A DNA stretch of 64,000 nt from Oscillatoriales cyanobacterium (GTDB lineage Bacteria > Cyanobacteriota > Cyanobacteriia > Cyanobacteriales > Laspinemataceae), in assembly GCA_011390955.1 (NCBI GenBank), contig JAABRM010000028.1:1-64000 (forward strand), in the 5' to 3' direction. Under the pieces are notes generated by a model. It worked only from the letters and a program-made list of their open reading frames with translations. It did not search any database and was not told the origin of the DNA. Each line of letters begins with the position of its first letter. Position 1 is the stretch's first letter. A program made the translations under genes and the position numbers. Of the stretch, positions 34,840-43,273 are shown piece after piece.

Positions 34840-35478
34840 ATGGAATCCATTATTGTCAACGCCGATCCGCAATTTATCTTTACCATTTTCTTTCTCAGTC
34901 TAGGGCCAGTTAAAATCATTTTTCCCTTTTTCAAGCTGACTCGTAATGCCACCCCAGAATATCGCCGCAATGTCTCGATTATAGCCGCAATTATCGCCAC
35001 AATTGTTGTTTTATTCGTGGCTTTATTTGGGCATCATTTAGTTGCCAAATATCAGCTTTCTCTCGACGCACTCCGCCTTGCCGGAGGATTGGTGCTGCTA
35101 ATGTCTGCCCTGTTTAGTACGTTTCCACATCTTCAGCCTCCCCTGGAAATGCCGAAAACTGAACTCACCGCCATACAGCTTGCAATTCGGCCCATAGTTT
35201 CGCCGATTATTATTCCCCCGATTGGCATCGCGGCAATTCTCATTTTTACCACCTTGTTTCAGGGGAATTGGGAGATGCAATGGATCGTCGTCAAAAGTTT
35301 GCTCACGATTATGGTTTTCAATTTTATGGCGATGCTATTTGCTGATAAAATCATCAAAATTCCAGGACTGACTCAAATTCTGACTTTGGCGGCGGTGGTT
35401 TTAACCTTTATTCAAGTGGCTTTAGCGATTGAAGTAATTTTAATTTCCCTAAACAGTTTAGGCATAATTGTGCGATAG
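34840..35478 (+). CDS. MarC-family integral membrane protein
   Basis: The 212-residue protein has six hydrophobic segments and MarC/UPF0056 features: FFLSLGPVKIIFPFFKLT at the N-terminus, LRLAGGLVLLMSALF near 80, and the conserved PIVSPIIIPPIGIAAILIF in the middle. MarC proteins have no confirmed transport substrate despite the old multidrug label. The usual P-x-x-x-P motif near the start is altered. There is no operon partner; repeats lie on both sides. Confidence 0.85.
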   Translation: MESIIVNADPQFIFTIFFLSLGPVKIIFPFFKLTRNATPEYRRNVSIIAAIIATIVVLFVALFGHHLVAKYQLSLDALRLAGGLVLLMSALFSTFPHLQPPLEMPKTELTAIQLAIRPIVSPIIIPPIGIAAILIFTTLFQGNWEMQWIVVKSLLTIMVFNFMAMLFADKIIKIPGLTQILTLAAVVLTFIQVALAIEVILISLNSLGIIVR

Positions 35479-35599
35479 AAATCGAGGTCATAAATCAGAC
35501 CATTTAAGCAAATTTAAACCATAAATTAAACCATAAAAGTTAAGCACTCAAATGGCTGTTGAATTCGATTTATGTGCCTGGTCATGTAATTAATGGGAA

Positions 35600-35725
35600 G
35601 ATTGGGCGGGGGAGCCGCCATCGAGCCCGCCATCAGCCGCCATCGAGCGGGGGGGAGAGTGAATAATTGATAATTGATAATTATCAATTATCAATTATCA
35701 ATTATCAATTATTCCCTACACCCTA
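35600..35725. repeat. Heptamer hairpin with GCCGCCATCGAGC direct repeats
   Basis: GAGCCGCCATCGAGCCCGCC and related short repeats (35609-35655) are followed by ATTGATA units and their inverse ATCAATT (35660-35713), closing with CCCTACACCC. No coding content lies in 35479-35727. Confidence 0.85.
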
Positions 35726-35727
35726 AA

Positions 35728-36303
35728 TTATTTGCCTATATTTCGTTTCATTTCGCCTAACTCTTCATCCATTTCCCAGCGGCGAAAAGTATCTTCTAAG
35801 GGGTCAGCGCCACTATTAAGATTAAACTTATAATTCTGATTCCAGCTTTTAGTATTTTCGCTTGATGACGGGGTATAGCTAGTCGAGGCTTGTGCTTCTG
35901 TAGCTTTTTTTTGTACTTCCAAGCGTTGGGCTCTAATTTTCCGATATAACTCTTTACCTTTTTCTATTTGTTCTTTGGCGGCTTGCATTTGTCCCCAAAA
36001 TTGATTGCCTTGACGCAATAAAGCGGCTTCCCTTTCTTGTGCCGATTGAGCTAAATCTTCTCTGCCCGATGCTTTGGCTTTACTCACTCGTTCATGCCAC
36101 CGTTGAATATCTTGGGCGGTGGATAAAATCTGCTCTTGTAATTGCCTTTCTTTATTTTGGGCATCGCGAATTAATCGCAAGGTAGCATCTTCTTGCTCTC
36201 GGAGTTGCTCTTCGAGTGCCTGTAACTCCAAATGAGGATGATTGCGGAGAAATTCATCTAATTTGTCTTCAAAAAAACGACTGACATCATCAAACAAACT
36301 CAT
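35728..36303 (-). CDS. PspA-like coiled-coil protein (TIGR04376-type)
   Basis: The 191-residue protein starts MSLFDDVSRFFEDKLDEFLR, like a reduced PspA/Vipp1 relative; I believe it belongs to the cyanobacterial family TIGR04376. Residues ~25-130 are a continuous coiled coil (LEEQLREQEDATLRLIRDAQ, ALLRQGNQFWGQMQAAKEQI). A Ser/Thr-rich linker and a conserved-looking tail (ADPLEDTFRRWEMDEELGEM) follow. A membrane-stress or peripheral membrane role is inferred by analogy with PspA. The gene lies downstream of the single-pass protein gene on the same strand, with 100 bp of heptamer repeats between them. Confidence 0.75.
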   Translation of the reverse strand: MSLFDDVSRFFEDKLDEFLRNHPHLELQALEEQLREQEDATLRLIRDAQNKERQLQEQILSTAQDIQRWHERVSKAKASGREDLAQSAQEREAALLRQGNQFWGQMQAAKEQIEKGKELYRKIRAQRLEVQKKATEAQASTSYTPSSSENTKSWNQNYKFNLNSGADPLEDTFRRWEMDEELGEMKRNIGK

Positions 36304-36403
36304 TATTTGTCACTCCTTATGGTGATTATTGGTTATTAGTGATTAATTATTGGCACCGAATAACCAATCACCAATAACTAATAACCAATAACCGTGAACA
36401 AAA
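36304..36403. repeat. Heptamer repeat spacer
   Basis: GGTTATTAGTGATTAATTAT faces ATAACCA/ATCACCA units (36359-36392), which can form a hairpin between two same-strand genes. Confidence 0.75.
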
Positions 36404-37693
36404 TTAAATGCTTTGCCCCACATAGATGGAACGGACTTCACCATTGCGGCGAATGACGGCTTCTTTGTTTTTGATTTCGCCGAGTGTCCAGCCACTAGAT
36501 CCAATGCTTTCACCAATGTTGATGCGGCGAGATGCCCCATTAATTTCAAATAAGGCAACCGATCGCTCCCCGACTTGGATAATTCCCACCAGTGTATGAA
36601 CCGCTGCGGCGGCTGATTCGGCGGGGGCAGCAGCCGGGGCTGGTTCGGTTTGGGCGGTGGCAGCGGTTTCCGCTGCTTGTTCCGGCAGGGGTGGTGCGGC
36701 TTCCGGTTTGGGAAGGGATGCCACAGGTTGTTCCGGTGCAGCGGGTGCGGGTTTGGGTGCTTCGGCTTGTGGTTTCGGGGAGGGGCTGGGGGCAGGACTG
36801 GGAGCAGGGGCGGCTGGGGTGGCGGGTTTCGCCGCTTGGGTGGCGGCGGGAGCCCCTTGGGTGGCGGCGGGAGCGGGTGCGGGTTTGGGGGCGGCGGCGG
36901 TGGTTTGACCCCCTGGAGGATTGGCCGGAACTTTGACGGTTTGAGTGGGAGGGGCGCCGGTGAGGGTTAGTCTTTCCAGGGCGATCGCAATGCGGTTGAG
37001 GACTTCGGTTAAATTGCCTGAGTCTGGTTGGGCGGCGATCGTGGGATTCACGGTCACGTTAACTGGTGGTGGTGACATGGGAATGGGCAGGGCTGCTTGA
37101 TTTTGTGCCGCTGGTGGCGGTGTGGGAATTGTCGCCTTTGCCCCTTCTCGCTGAATGGTTGCCAGCGATCGCCGCATATACTCCATAAACTTAATATCAG
37201 CTTCGGCTTTAAGCTGTTCGGGGGTTTTTGGCACGACGCGATCGGTTGTTTCTATGGTCTGTCCGCTGACTAGAGTCCAAAAGCGCTGGAGATCCCCTCG
37301 GTTCCACAGCAGTAAACCAACCAAAATCACCAAAGACGCACAAGCCCCACCGAGTAGCAGTTTATCTAGTAACCGCCCAGATTTTTGCTTTTGGGTTTCG
37401 GTGGTTTCAACTTCAGCGGTTTTCACCGGATGGGTTTCCGGTTGGGGGACGAGCATTTGCGGCAAAAAAATTTGCGGCACCTGAATGGATTTTAACGAGA
37501 CTGGATCCGGTGGAGGGGTGGTCTGGGTGGGCAGTCTTCCCCCGTCCAAAATATGCTCCATGTCGTCAAATAACTCATCCATCAGGCGATCGGCCAAGGC
37601 ATCTACGGAAAACGAACCCCGTGGCTGGGGATCCTTAAAGCCTACCACCGGCTCATCGATCGCCGGTTTGGTTGTGACATTTTGCTGAGACAT
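36404..37693 (-). CDS. Single-pass Pro/Ala-rich protein with PilP/GspC-like C-terminus
   Basis: The 429-residue protein has three parts. Residues 1-115 are cytoplasmic and include SVDALADRLMDELFDDMEHI. One membrane helix lies at ~118-135 (LLLGGACASLVILVGLLLW). A long Pro/Ala/Gln-rich region (~195-355) follows. The last ~65 residues form a compact domain (VHTLVGIIQVGERSVALFEI, then RINIGESIGSSGWTLGEIKN) whose beta pattern resembles the PilP/GspC homology-region domain of type IV pilus and type II secretion systems. A role as a bitopic scaffold spanning the periplasm is inferred. No pilus genes adjoin it. Confidence 0.7.
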   Translation of the reverse strand: MSQQNVTTKPAIDEPVVGFKDPQPRGSFSVDALADRLMDELFDDMEHILDGGRLPTQTTPPPDPVSLKSIQVPQIFLPQMLVPQPETHPVKTAEVETTETQKQKSGRLLDKLLLGGACASLVILVGLLLWNRGDLQRFWTLVSGQTIETTDRVVPKTPEQLKAEADIKFMEYMRRSLATIQREGAKATIPTPPPAAQNQAALPIPMSPPPVNVTVNPTIAAQPDSGNLTEVLNRIAIALERLTLTGAPPTQTVKVPANPPGGQTTAAAPKPAPAPAATQGAPAATQAAKPATPAAPAPSPAPSPSPKPQAEAPKPAPAAPEQPVASLPKPEAAPPLPEQAAETAATAQTEPAPAAAPAESAAAAVHTLVGIIQVGERSVALFEINGASRRINIGESIGSSGWTLGEIKNKEAVIRRNGEVRSIYVGQSI

Positions 37694-37735
37694 AATTTTC
37701 TAAACCTGTGATGTGATATTGCCAGCTATATAAAC

Positions 37736-37887
37736 TAAGTAGGTGAACATAATTAATTGCACTTTTCGTTCCCCGCCGATAGGCTTTGGATTCCCGTCGG
37801 AGTTTACCCCCGCGAATGCGTGGGGCGGGAATGACAGTTTTTCTTCTCATGGAGTCTGTGGTGCATTTATTTCTGCCCGTCTACTTA
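37736..37887. repeat. MITE-like element family C, 152 bp, copy 1
   Basis: The 27-bp terminal inverted repeats (37736-37762 and 37861-37887) begin TAAGTAGGTG and agree at about 21 positions. TA at both outer ends would fit a TA target-site duplication. The centre holds GGATTCCCGTCGGAGTTTAC and GGCGGGAATGACAG. Confidence 0.88.
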
Positions 37888-37939
37888 TATTGATTCAGCT
37901 ACAACCAGCGTCATCGATTATCGTATTATATATGGACTT

Positions 37940-38070
37940 TTGGTGACTGGTTGATAGTTGATGGTTATTTGATGCGGACAAATAAGCATCAACCATCAAC
38001 CATCAACCATCAACCATAGAATCCCTACCCATCAACCAATAACCAATAACCAATAACCAATAACCAATAA
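37940..38070. repeat. Heptamer arrays ATCAACC and ATAACCA
   Basis: Short units of GGTTGAT (37950-37966) are followed by four ATCAACC copies (37987-38019) and four ATAACCA copies (38037-38068), reaching to 4 bases before the mnmG stop. Confidence 0.88.
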
Positions 38071-38073
38071 ATT

Positions 38074-39981
38074 TTACTTCATTGCTAATTGACGTTTACT
38101 CACTTCTAAGTAAATCAGCAAAGCATCAATATCCGCTGGATTTACGCCCCCAATTCGGCAAGCTTGGCCAATGGTTAAGGGTTTGACTTTGGCTAATTTT
38201 TCTCTGGCTTCTTTGGACAAAGTATTGATTTGAGCATAGTCTAAATCGGCGGGTAATTTGCGGTTAGCATTGCGACTAATTTGGTCGATTTGGTGTTGCT
38301 GCCGTTCAATATAACCAGAGTATTTAATGTCAATTTCTACTCCTTCTTTTTCCGCTTGATTTAGTTCTAAATTAGCCAAACCATACTTCTGGAAGTCACT
38401 ATAATGAAATCCCGGACGAAGCAGCAGTTCAGCTAAGGTAATTGACCCTTTTATTTTCTGATTCTTGTCTGCAAAGATTGCTTTTCCTATTTCTTCATGT
38501 TCTTTGATTCGAGTGGTTTCTAACCGTTCTTTTTCTGCGGCTATTTTAGCATATTTTTCCGTAAATAAACCATAGCGGCGATCGCAGATTAAGCCAATTT
38601 CTCGACCTAACGGGGTTAAGCGGCGATCGGCATTATCCGATCGCAATAATAACCGATATTCCGACCGACTGGTTAACATTCGATACGGTTCGCGTAATTC
38701 TTTGGTGCAGAGATCGTCAATTAATGTGCCAATATAACTTTGTTCGCGGGGGAAAATAATCATTTCCTGACCGCGCACTAACCGGGCGGCATTAATGCCC
38801 GCCACAAGTCCCAGGGCTGCGGCTTCTTCATAGCCCGTGGTGCCATTAATTTGTCCGGCACAAAATAATCCCGAAACTTTCTTGGTCATCAAGGTGGGAT
38901 AACATTGGGTGGCGGGTAAATAATCGTATTCCACCGCATAAGCTGGACGCAACATGACACATTTTTCTAATCCGGGCAAAGTACGCAACATTTGTAGTTG
39001 CAAATTTTCGGGTAAGCCGGTAGAAAATCCTTGGATATAAAGTTCGGGAATATCTCGCCCTTCCGGTTCAATAAAGATTTGATGACTTTCTTTATCCGCA
39101 AAGCGGACTATTTTATCCTCAATGCTGGGACAATAGCGCGGCCCTTTGGATTCTACCCAACCGCCATAAACCGGAGATAAGTGGATATTTTCTTTAATTA
39201 ACCGGTGAGTTTCGGCGGTGGTTCGAGTTAGATAACAGTTCATTTGTTCCCGTTCGACCCACAATTCCGGGTCAAAACTAAACCACCGCACATCTTCATC
39301 TCCCGGTTGCGGTTCCATTTTGCTATAGTCCACCGATCGCTTATCGACGCGGGCAGGAGTTCCGGTTTTTAGGCGATCGGTTTCAAAGCCTAACCGTTTC
39401 AAGGTTTCCGTTAAGCCCACGGCAGCAAATTCTCCGGCCCGACCGGCAGCCATTGATTTGTTGCCGACCCAAATTATGCCACCTAAAAAAGTGCCGGTGG
39501 TTAAGATTACGGCTTTGCAGGCAAAGGCGACACCAAAATAGGTTTTTACGCCGATAATTTCATCGTGATTATTCAGCACTAAGTCCGTGACCATGCCTTC
39601 GCGCAGAGATAAGTTTTCTTGGTTTTCTACGATTTTTCTCATCACGGCGGCATATTCCCGTTTGTCGGTTTGAGCCCGTAATGCCCAAACCGCAGGGCCA
39701 CGAGAAGCATTGAGGACGCGCTTTTGCAAATAGGTGCGATCGGTCATTTTGCCAATTTCCCCACCCAGGGCATCAACCTCATGGGTCAATTGGGACTTAG
39801 CTGGGCCACCCACTGCCGGGTTGCAGGGTTGCCAAGCGATTTTATCTAAATTTAAGGTCAGCAGCAGGGTGCGACACCCCAACCGGGCGGTGGCTAAGGC
39901 CGCTTCACAACCGGAATGTCCCGCCCCCACCACTACGACATCAAAAGCGTCTTGAAAATCTACGGGCGTTTGCATGGTCAT
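38074..39981 (-). CDS. mnmG: tRNA uridine 5-carboxymethylaminomethyl modification enzyme MnmG
   Basis: The 635-residue protein is the FAD-dependent subunit that, with MnmE, modifies U34 of certain tRNAs. The FAD-binding motif [20 protein letters not shown] is near residue 14. Signature blocks follow: [40 protein letters not shown] (MnmG/GidA signature 1), [15 protein letters not shown], and signature 2 as [20 protein letters not shown]. The C-terminal tRNA-binding helical domain ([17 protein letters not shown]) is intact. The start could be the first or third codon (MTMQTPVD). Confidence 0.97.
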   Translation of the reverse strand: MTMQTPVDFQDAFDVVVVGAGHSGCEAALATARLGCRTLLLTLNLDKIAWQPCNPAVGGPAKSQLTHEVDALGGEIGKMTDRTYLQKRVLNASRGPAVWALRAQTDKREYAAVMRKIVENQENLSLREGMVTDLVLNNHDEIIGVKTYFGVAFACKAVILTTGTFLGGIIWVGNKSMAAGRAGEFAAVGLTETLKRLGFETDRLKTGTPARVDKRSVDYSKMEPQPGDEDVRWFSFDPELWVEREQMNCYLTRTTAETHRLIKENIHLSPVYGGWVESKGPRYCPSIEDKIVRFADKESHQIFIEPEGRDIPELYIQGFSTGLPENLQLQMLRTLPGLEKCVMLRPAYAVEYDYLPATQCYPTLMTKKVSGLFCAGQINGTTGYEEAAALGLVAGINAARLVRGQEMIIFPREQSYIGTLIDDLCTKELREPYRMLTSRSEYRLLLRSDNADRRLTPLGREIGLICDRRYGLFTEKYAKIAAEKERLETTRIKEHEEIGKAIFADKNQKIKGSITLAELLLRPGFHYSDFQKYGLANLELNQAEKEGVEIDIKYSGYIERQQHQIDQISRNANRKLPADLDYAQINTLSKEAREKLAKVKPLTIGQACRIGGVNPADIDALLIYLEVSKRQLAMK

Positions 39982-40027
39982 GGTTTAGGTCTTCGTTTGG
40001 ATTCTTTATTAATGATAGAGGAAAAAC

Positions 40028-40087
40028 CACAGAGACACGGAGAACCACAGAGAATGCTTTGCTTTGTGTCCTCTGTGTCTCTGTGGT
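40028..40087. repeat. Inverted repeat CCACAGAGACAC / GTGTCTCTGTGG
   Basis: Two arms, each about 25 bp, surround AGAATGCTTTGCTTTG. The same CACAGAG repeat occurs at 41612-41680. It lies between divergent mnmG and the antitoxin gene. Confidence 0.8.
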
Positions 40088-40143
40088 GAATCTTCCCGCT
40101 ATGGGACAATAAAATAATGAGACCATTTAAGGAGATGACGGCA

Positions 40144-40395
40144 ATGAGTCCTTTACTCGAAGCAATCTTAAAACAAGTAGAACAGCTTTCTAATGATGAG
40201 CGGTTGGAGTTAATTCAACAGGTGGCAGAACAGATGAAGTCCCCCCCAGCAGAACCGAAGCGGAAACATAAAATTAGTGAGTTTCGGGGGATGGTGCAGT
40301 ATCCCTTTTTTGGAGAAGATGCCCAGGAATGGGTGACACGAACTCGGCGTGAAGGAGATGAACATCGGGAAAAATTACTCCGAGGAGAAGAATGA
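40144..40395 (+). CDS. Antitoxin-like protein paired with a PIN toxin
   Basis: The 83-residue protein (ATG 40144) has an N-terminal helical part, MSPLLEAILKQVEQLSNDER, typical of small cyanobacterial antitoxins (DUF2281-like logic: EQLSNDERLELIQQVAEQM), and a basic-to-acidic C-terminus (VTRTRREGDEHREKLLRGEE) that would wrap the toxin. No classical ribbon-helix-helix or AbrB motif is evident. It overlaps the PIN-domain gene by ATGA, the usual antitoxin-first arrangement. Confidence 0.8.
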   Translation: MSPLLEAILKQVEQLSNDERLELIQQVAEQMKSPPAEPKRKHKISEFRGMVQYPFFGEDAQEWVTRTRREGDEHREKLLRGEE

Positions 40396-40832
40396 GAATT
40401 AACCAAGCTTTATTAGGGGTATCGCGGCTATTTTTGGATACAGCACCCGTTGTCTATTTCGTGGAGGAAAACCCATATTTTTTACCTCTGGTTAGCCCGA
40501 TTTTTACCCAGATTGAAAATGGTTTTTTGATTGGGGTTGCCAGTCCCGTAACTTTGGCTGAATGCCTGGTTATGCCTTATCGAATCAGTGATTTAATCCT
40601 ACAGCAAAAGTTTATTGATTTACTCAATAATACTGAGAATATCGAGTTTTTTGGAAGCGATCGCCAAGTTGGGCAAAAAGCCGGTGAGTTACGGGCAAAA
40701 TATAACCTTGAATTACCCGATGCTTTGCAAATTGCCACGGCGATCGCGGCTAATTGTCAGGCATTTTTAACTAATGATATTCAACTGCAACGAGTTACTG
40801 ATTTGCGGGTATTGCTGGTTAGTCAATTATAG
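40392..40832 (+). CDS. PIN-domain toxin (VapC-like)
   Basis: The 146-residue protein has the PIN acidic residues: Asp16 in LFLDTAPVVYFVE, Glu57 in TLAECLVMPY, Asp110 in LPDALQIATAI and Asp129 in FLTNDIQLQ. These bind Mg2+ for RNA cleavage, usually of tRNA or rRNA in VapC toxins. All positions are intact, so it may be active. It is translationally coupled to its antitoxin. Confidence 0.87.
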   Translation: MRINQALLGVSRLFLDTAPVVYFVEENPYFLPLVSPIFTQIENGFLIGVASPVTLAECLVMPYRISDLILQQKFIDLLNNTENIEFFGSDRQVGQKAGELRAKYNLELPDALQIATAIAANCQAFLTNDIQLQRVTDLRVLLVSQL

Positions 40833-40985
40833 GTTTAACGAAAGATTAGAATCGTCTTATATAGCGCGTCTAACTCATTTTCTCACAGAGAAAGGAATCA
40901 TCTTGCTTGCACTACAAGACGATCGGGAGTCGGATCCATTGTCGGAATGATTTATGGTCGCTATATATTTAACAAGGAGGCAACG

Positions 40986-41219
40986 ATGAATCTTGCTAAA
41001 ATTGTCCAAAATGGCAATACCCAGAGTCTCATATTGCCCGATGAATTTCATCTCGAAGGGGATGAAGTTTATATTAAAAAAGTTGGCACCGCATTAGTAG
41101 TGATTCCCAAGAATAATCCTTGGCAGCCGTTATTTGACAGTTTAAGTTTATTTTCCGAAGATTTCATGGAAACTAGAGAACAACCGAAACTGGAAACCAG
41201 AGAGGATATTTTTGAGTGA
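40986..41219 (+). CDS. AbrB/VapB-type antitoxin whose toxin is decayed
   Basis: The 77-residue protein starts at ATG 40986, preceded by AAGGAGG. It has the swapped-hairpin AbrB-like N-terminus, MNLAKIVQNGNTQSLILPDE, then GDEVYIKKVGTALVVIPK, and an acidic toxin-binding tail (FMETREQPKLETREDIFE). The following vapC overlaps its stop but is broken, making this an orphan antitoxin. Confidence 0.85.
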   Translation: MNLAKIVQNGNTQSLILPDEFHLEGDEVYIKKVGTALVVIPKNNPWQPLFDSLSLFSEDFMETREQPKLETREDIFE

Positions 41220-41365
41220 ATTTTGTATTAGATACGAATATTTGTATATACATTATTAAACAGAAACCCGCTAAGGTACTGGAGAAATTTCATCGATATT
41301 CTTATTTCTTTTTATTGGGGCGAAAGGACACGGCAATGCCGTGTCCCTACCATCATTCTAATTAA
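41216..41365 (+). pseudogene. Truncated vapC PIN-toxin gene
   Basis: A GTG start overlaps the antitoxin stop and the frame reads VNFVLDTNICIYIIKQKPAK, the first PIN strand and Asp. After FHRY it runs into the palindromic repeat GGACACGGCAATGCCGTGTC and stops after 49 residues, so the remaining catalytic acids are missing. Confidence 0.85.
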
Positions 41366-41431
41366 AGTTTCTTGTTCTGCTTCCGAAAGCTGAGAAACCG
41401 CTTGATAAAGTTCTTCTACTGTATTGGTCAT
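41312..41431 (-). pseudogene. Truncated antitoxin-like fragment, opposite strand
   Basis: Starting at ATG 41431 the frame reads MTNTVEELYQAVSQLSEAEQ, like the first helices of small cyanobacterial antitoxins. After LIRMM it enters the same palindrome at 41326-41346 and stops. Two unrelated toxin-antitoxin fragments are thus joined at one repeat. Confidence 0.65.
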
Positions 41432-41506
41432 CAGGAAAATCTCCTATTATATGCTTGACGGATTAACCTATATCATCTCTATTATAATCCAGATGCTCTA
41501 ATATTT

Positions 41507-41532
41507 GGATTCCCGCCTGCGCGGGAATGACA
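41507..41532. repeat. Solo GGATTCCCGC palindrome
   Basis: GGATTCCCGC, a short CTGC loop, then GCGGGAATGACA; the same core as in MITE families B and C. Confidence 0.8.
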
Positions 41533-41596
41533 TATTAATAGGGTATAATCAAGCTTATGGGCGATATATAATTTAAGGCTTCCAGGTTTTATTTTA

Positions 41597-41815
41597 GGAA
41601 TAATTCCTTTGTGGATCTTTGTGTCTTTGTGGTAAAAAAACAATCCATAAACCACAGAGACACAGAGATACACAGAGAGGAGATAATATCGATAAAAAAA
41701 GCCCCCCTTTTTCAGGGGGGTTGGGGGGATCTTTCAAAAAGCCCCCCTTTTTAAGGGGGGTTGGGGGGATCTTTCAAAAAGCCCCCCTTTTTAAGGGGGG
41801 TTGGGGGAATCTTTT
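41597..41815. repeat. CACAGAG inverted repeat and three tandem 40-bp CCCCCC-rich units
   Basis: An inverted pair at 41612-41680 (TTTGTGTCTTTGTGG and CCACAGAGACACAG) precedes three near-identical 40-bp units at 41701, 41741 and 41781. Each unit is a CCCCCCTTTTTAAGGGGGG hairpin plus TTGGGGGGATC. The last hairpin lies right at the end of sufS and could act as its terminator. Confidence 0.88.
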
Positions 41816-43085
41816 AACCAAAAATGCTGCCAAAAAAGTCGATCGCCTCTTTCAAAGCGACAATAAACACATCAATCTCTGCACGAGTATTATAAAAATA
41901 TAAACTAGCCCGTGCGGTAGACTGAGCATGAATTACCCGGTGTAAAGGTTGAGTGCAATGATGGCCAGCGCGAATCGCCACCCCCGCTTGATCTAAAATA
42001 GTAGATAAATCATGGGGATGAACTGCCCCACAGGTAAAAGAGGCTAACCCAGCCCGACCAGACCCGTCTGCTTTTGGTTGTGGGCCATATAATTTAAGAT
42101 CGGGAATTTGGTTTAATTGCTCAAACAAATAAGCGGTCAATTCATGCTCATAATCCGTAATTTTATCCATACCGATCGCACTTAGATAATCCACCGCAGC
42201 CCCCAGAGAAACTGCCTCCGCGATCGCTGGAGTTCCTGCCTCAAACTTATGGGGTAAATCCGCATAAGTAGAATGGTCTAAATAAACATCAGCAATCATC
42301 TCCCCACCGCCCAAAAATGGTGGCATAGCCCGCAAAACCGCTAACTTACCATAGAGAAAACCAATCCCCGTCGCCGCACACATCTTATGGCCAGAAGCCA
42401 CAAACCAATCGCAATCAATATCCTGCACATCAATCGCCATGTGGGGCGTACTTTGGCAGCCATCTACTAATACTTTAGCCCCATATTCATGGGCTAAAGC
42501 GGCAATTTCTTTCACCGGATTAATACAACCCAAAGTATTAGAAACATGAACCACCCCAACTAATTTAGTTTTATCGGAAAGCAGGGTTTTAAACTGTGCC
42601 ATATTGAACTCTTGGGTTTCCGTGAGTTCCACAAATTTCAACACCGCCCCAGTCCGCTGGGCAATCATTTGCCAAGGCACTAAATTACTGTGGTGTTCCA
42701 TCACCGTGAGAATAATTTCATCTCCGGGCTGTAAACTGTTTAATCCCCAACTGTAGGCAACTAAATTAATCGCTTCACTGGCGTTGCGGGTATAGACAAT
42801 TTCTTGAGAAGAAGCGGCATTAATAAATTTAGCCACTTTTTCTCTAGCCCCTTCATAAGCATCCGTTGCCCGCGAACTTAAAGTATGAACGCCTCGGTGA
42901 ACATTGGCATTACTATGGTAATAATATTCTTCCAAACCTTTGAGTACCTGAACGGGCTTTTGGGATGTAGCGGCATTATCCAGATAAACTAACGGTTTGC
43001 CGTTAACTTCTTCTAGCAAAATAGGGAAGTCACTACGAATTTTTTGAAATTGTTCGGCCAAGCTTTTTTCTTGAATAGCAATCAT
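41814..43085 (-). CDS. sufS: Cysteine desulfurase SufS
   Basis: The 423-residue PLP enzyme takes sulfur from cysteine for Fe-S assembly. The PLP lysine is in [20 protein letters not shown] (about residue 230). The active-site Cys lies in [15 protein letters not shown] (about 371), the class II (SufS) pattern. The N-terminus [20 protein letters not shown] is typical. It is the last gene of the suf cluster, separated from sufD by 188 bp containing a MITE-like element. No sufE gene is in the window. Confidence 0.96.
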   Translation of the reverse strand: MIAIQEKSLAEQFQKIRSDFPILLEEVNGKPLVYLDNAATSQKPVQVLKGLEEYYYHSNANVHRGVHTLSSRATDAYEGAREKVAKFINAASSQEIVYTRNASEAINLVAYSWGLNSLQPGDEIILTVMEHHSNLVPWQMIAQRTGAVLKFVELTETQEFNMAQFKTLLSDKTKLVGVVHVSNTLGCINPVKEIAALAHEYGAKVLVDGCQSTPHMAIDVQDIDCDWFVASGHKMCAATGIGFLYGKLAVLRAMPPFLGGGEMIADVYLDHSTYADLPHKFEAGTPAIAEAVSLGAAVDYLSAIGMDKITDYEHELTAYLFEQLNQIPDLKLYGPQPKADGSGRAGLASFTCGAVHPHDLSTILDQAGVAIRAGHHCTQPLHRVIHAQSTARASLYFYNTRAEIDVFIVALKEAIDFFGSIFG

Positions 43086-43117
43086 GGTATTTGGGGGATA
43101 GAAAATAAAATTAAGTC

Positions 43118-43201
43118 AGGACTTACGCAGCTAATCTATATGTAGGGTGGGCATTGCCCACCATATATATAGTGATTAAATCCTAGATTTGCGTAAGTCC
43201 T
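43118..43201. repeat. MITE-like element family A, 84 bp, copy 3
   Basis: The ends are AGGACTTACGCA and TGCGTAAGTCCT, as at 4378 and 5034, but the interior differs: it contains the palindrome GTAGGGTGGGCATTGCCCAC. A further copy of that palindrome follows at 43218-43243. Confidence 0.85.
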
Positions 43202-43273
43202 ATAAGTACCAGTAACAGTAGGGTGGGCATTGCCCACCCTACGAATTAAATCCAATTAATTTGGCTGGCCTAT

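Noticed and set aside
36592-36970. Overlapping plus-strand ORFs rich in Gly/Arg
   Set aside because: They are antisense shadows of the Pro/Ala-rich coding region of the minus-strand gene.
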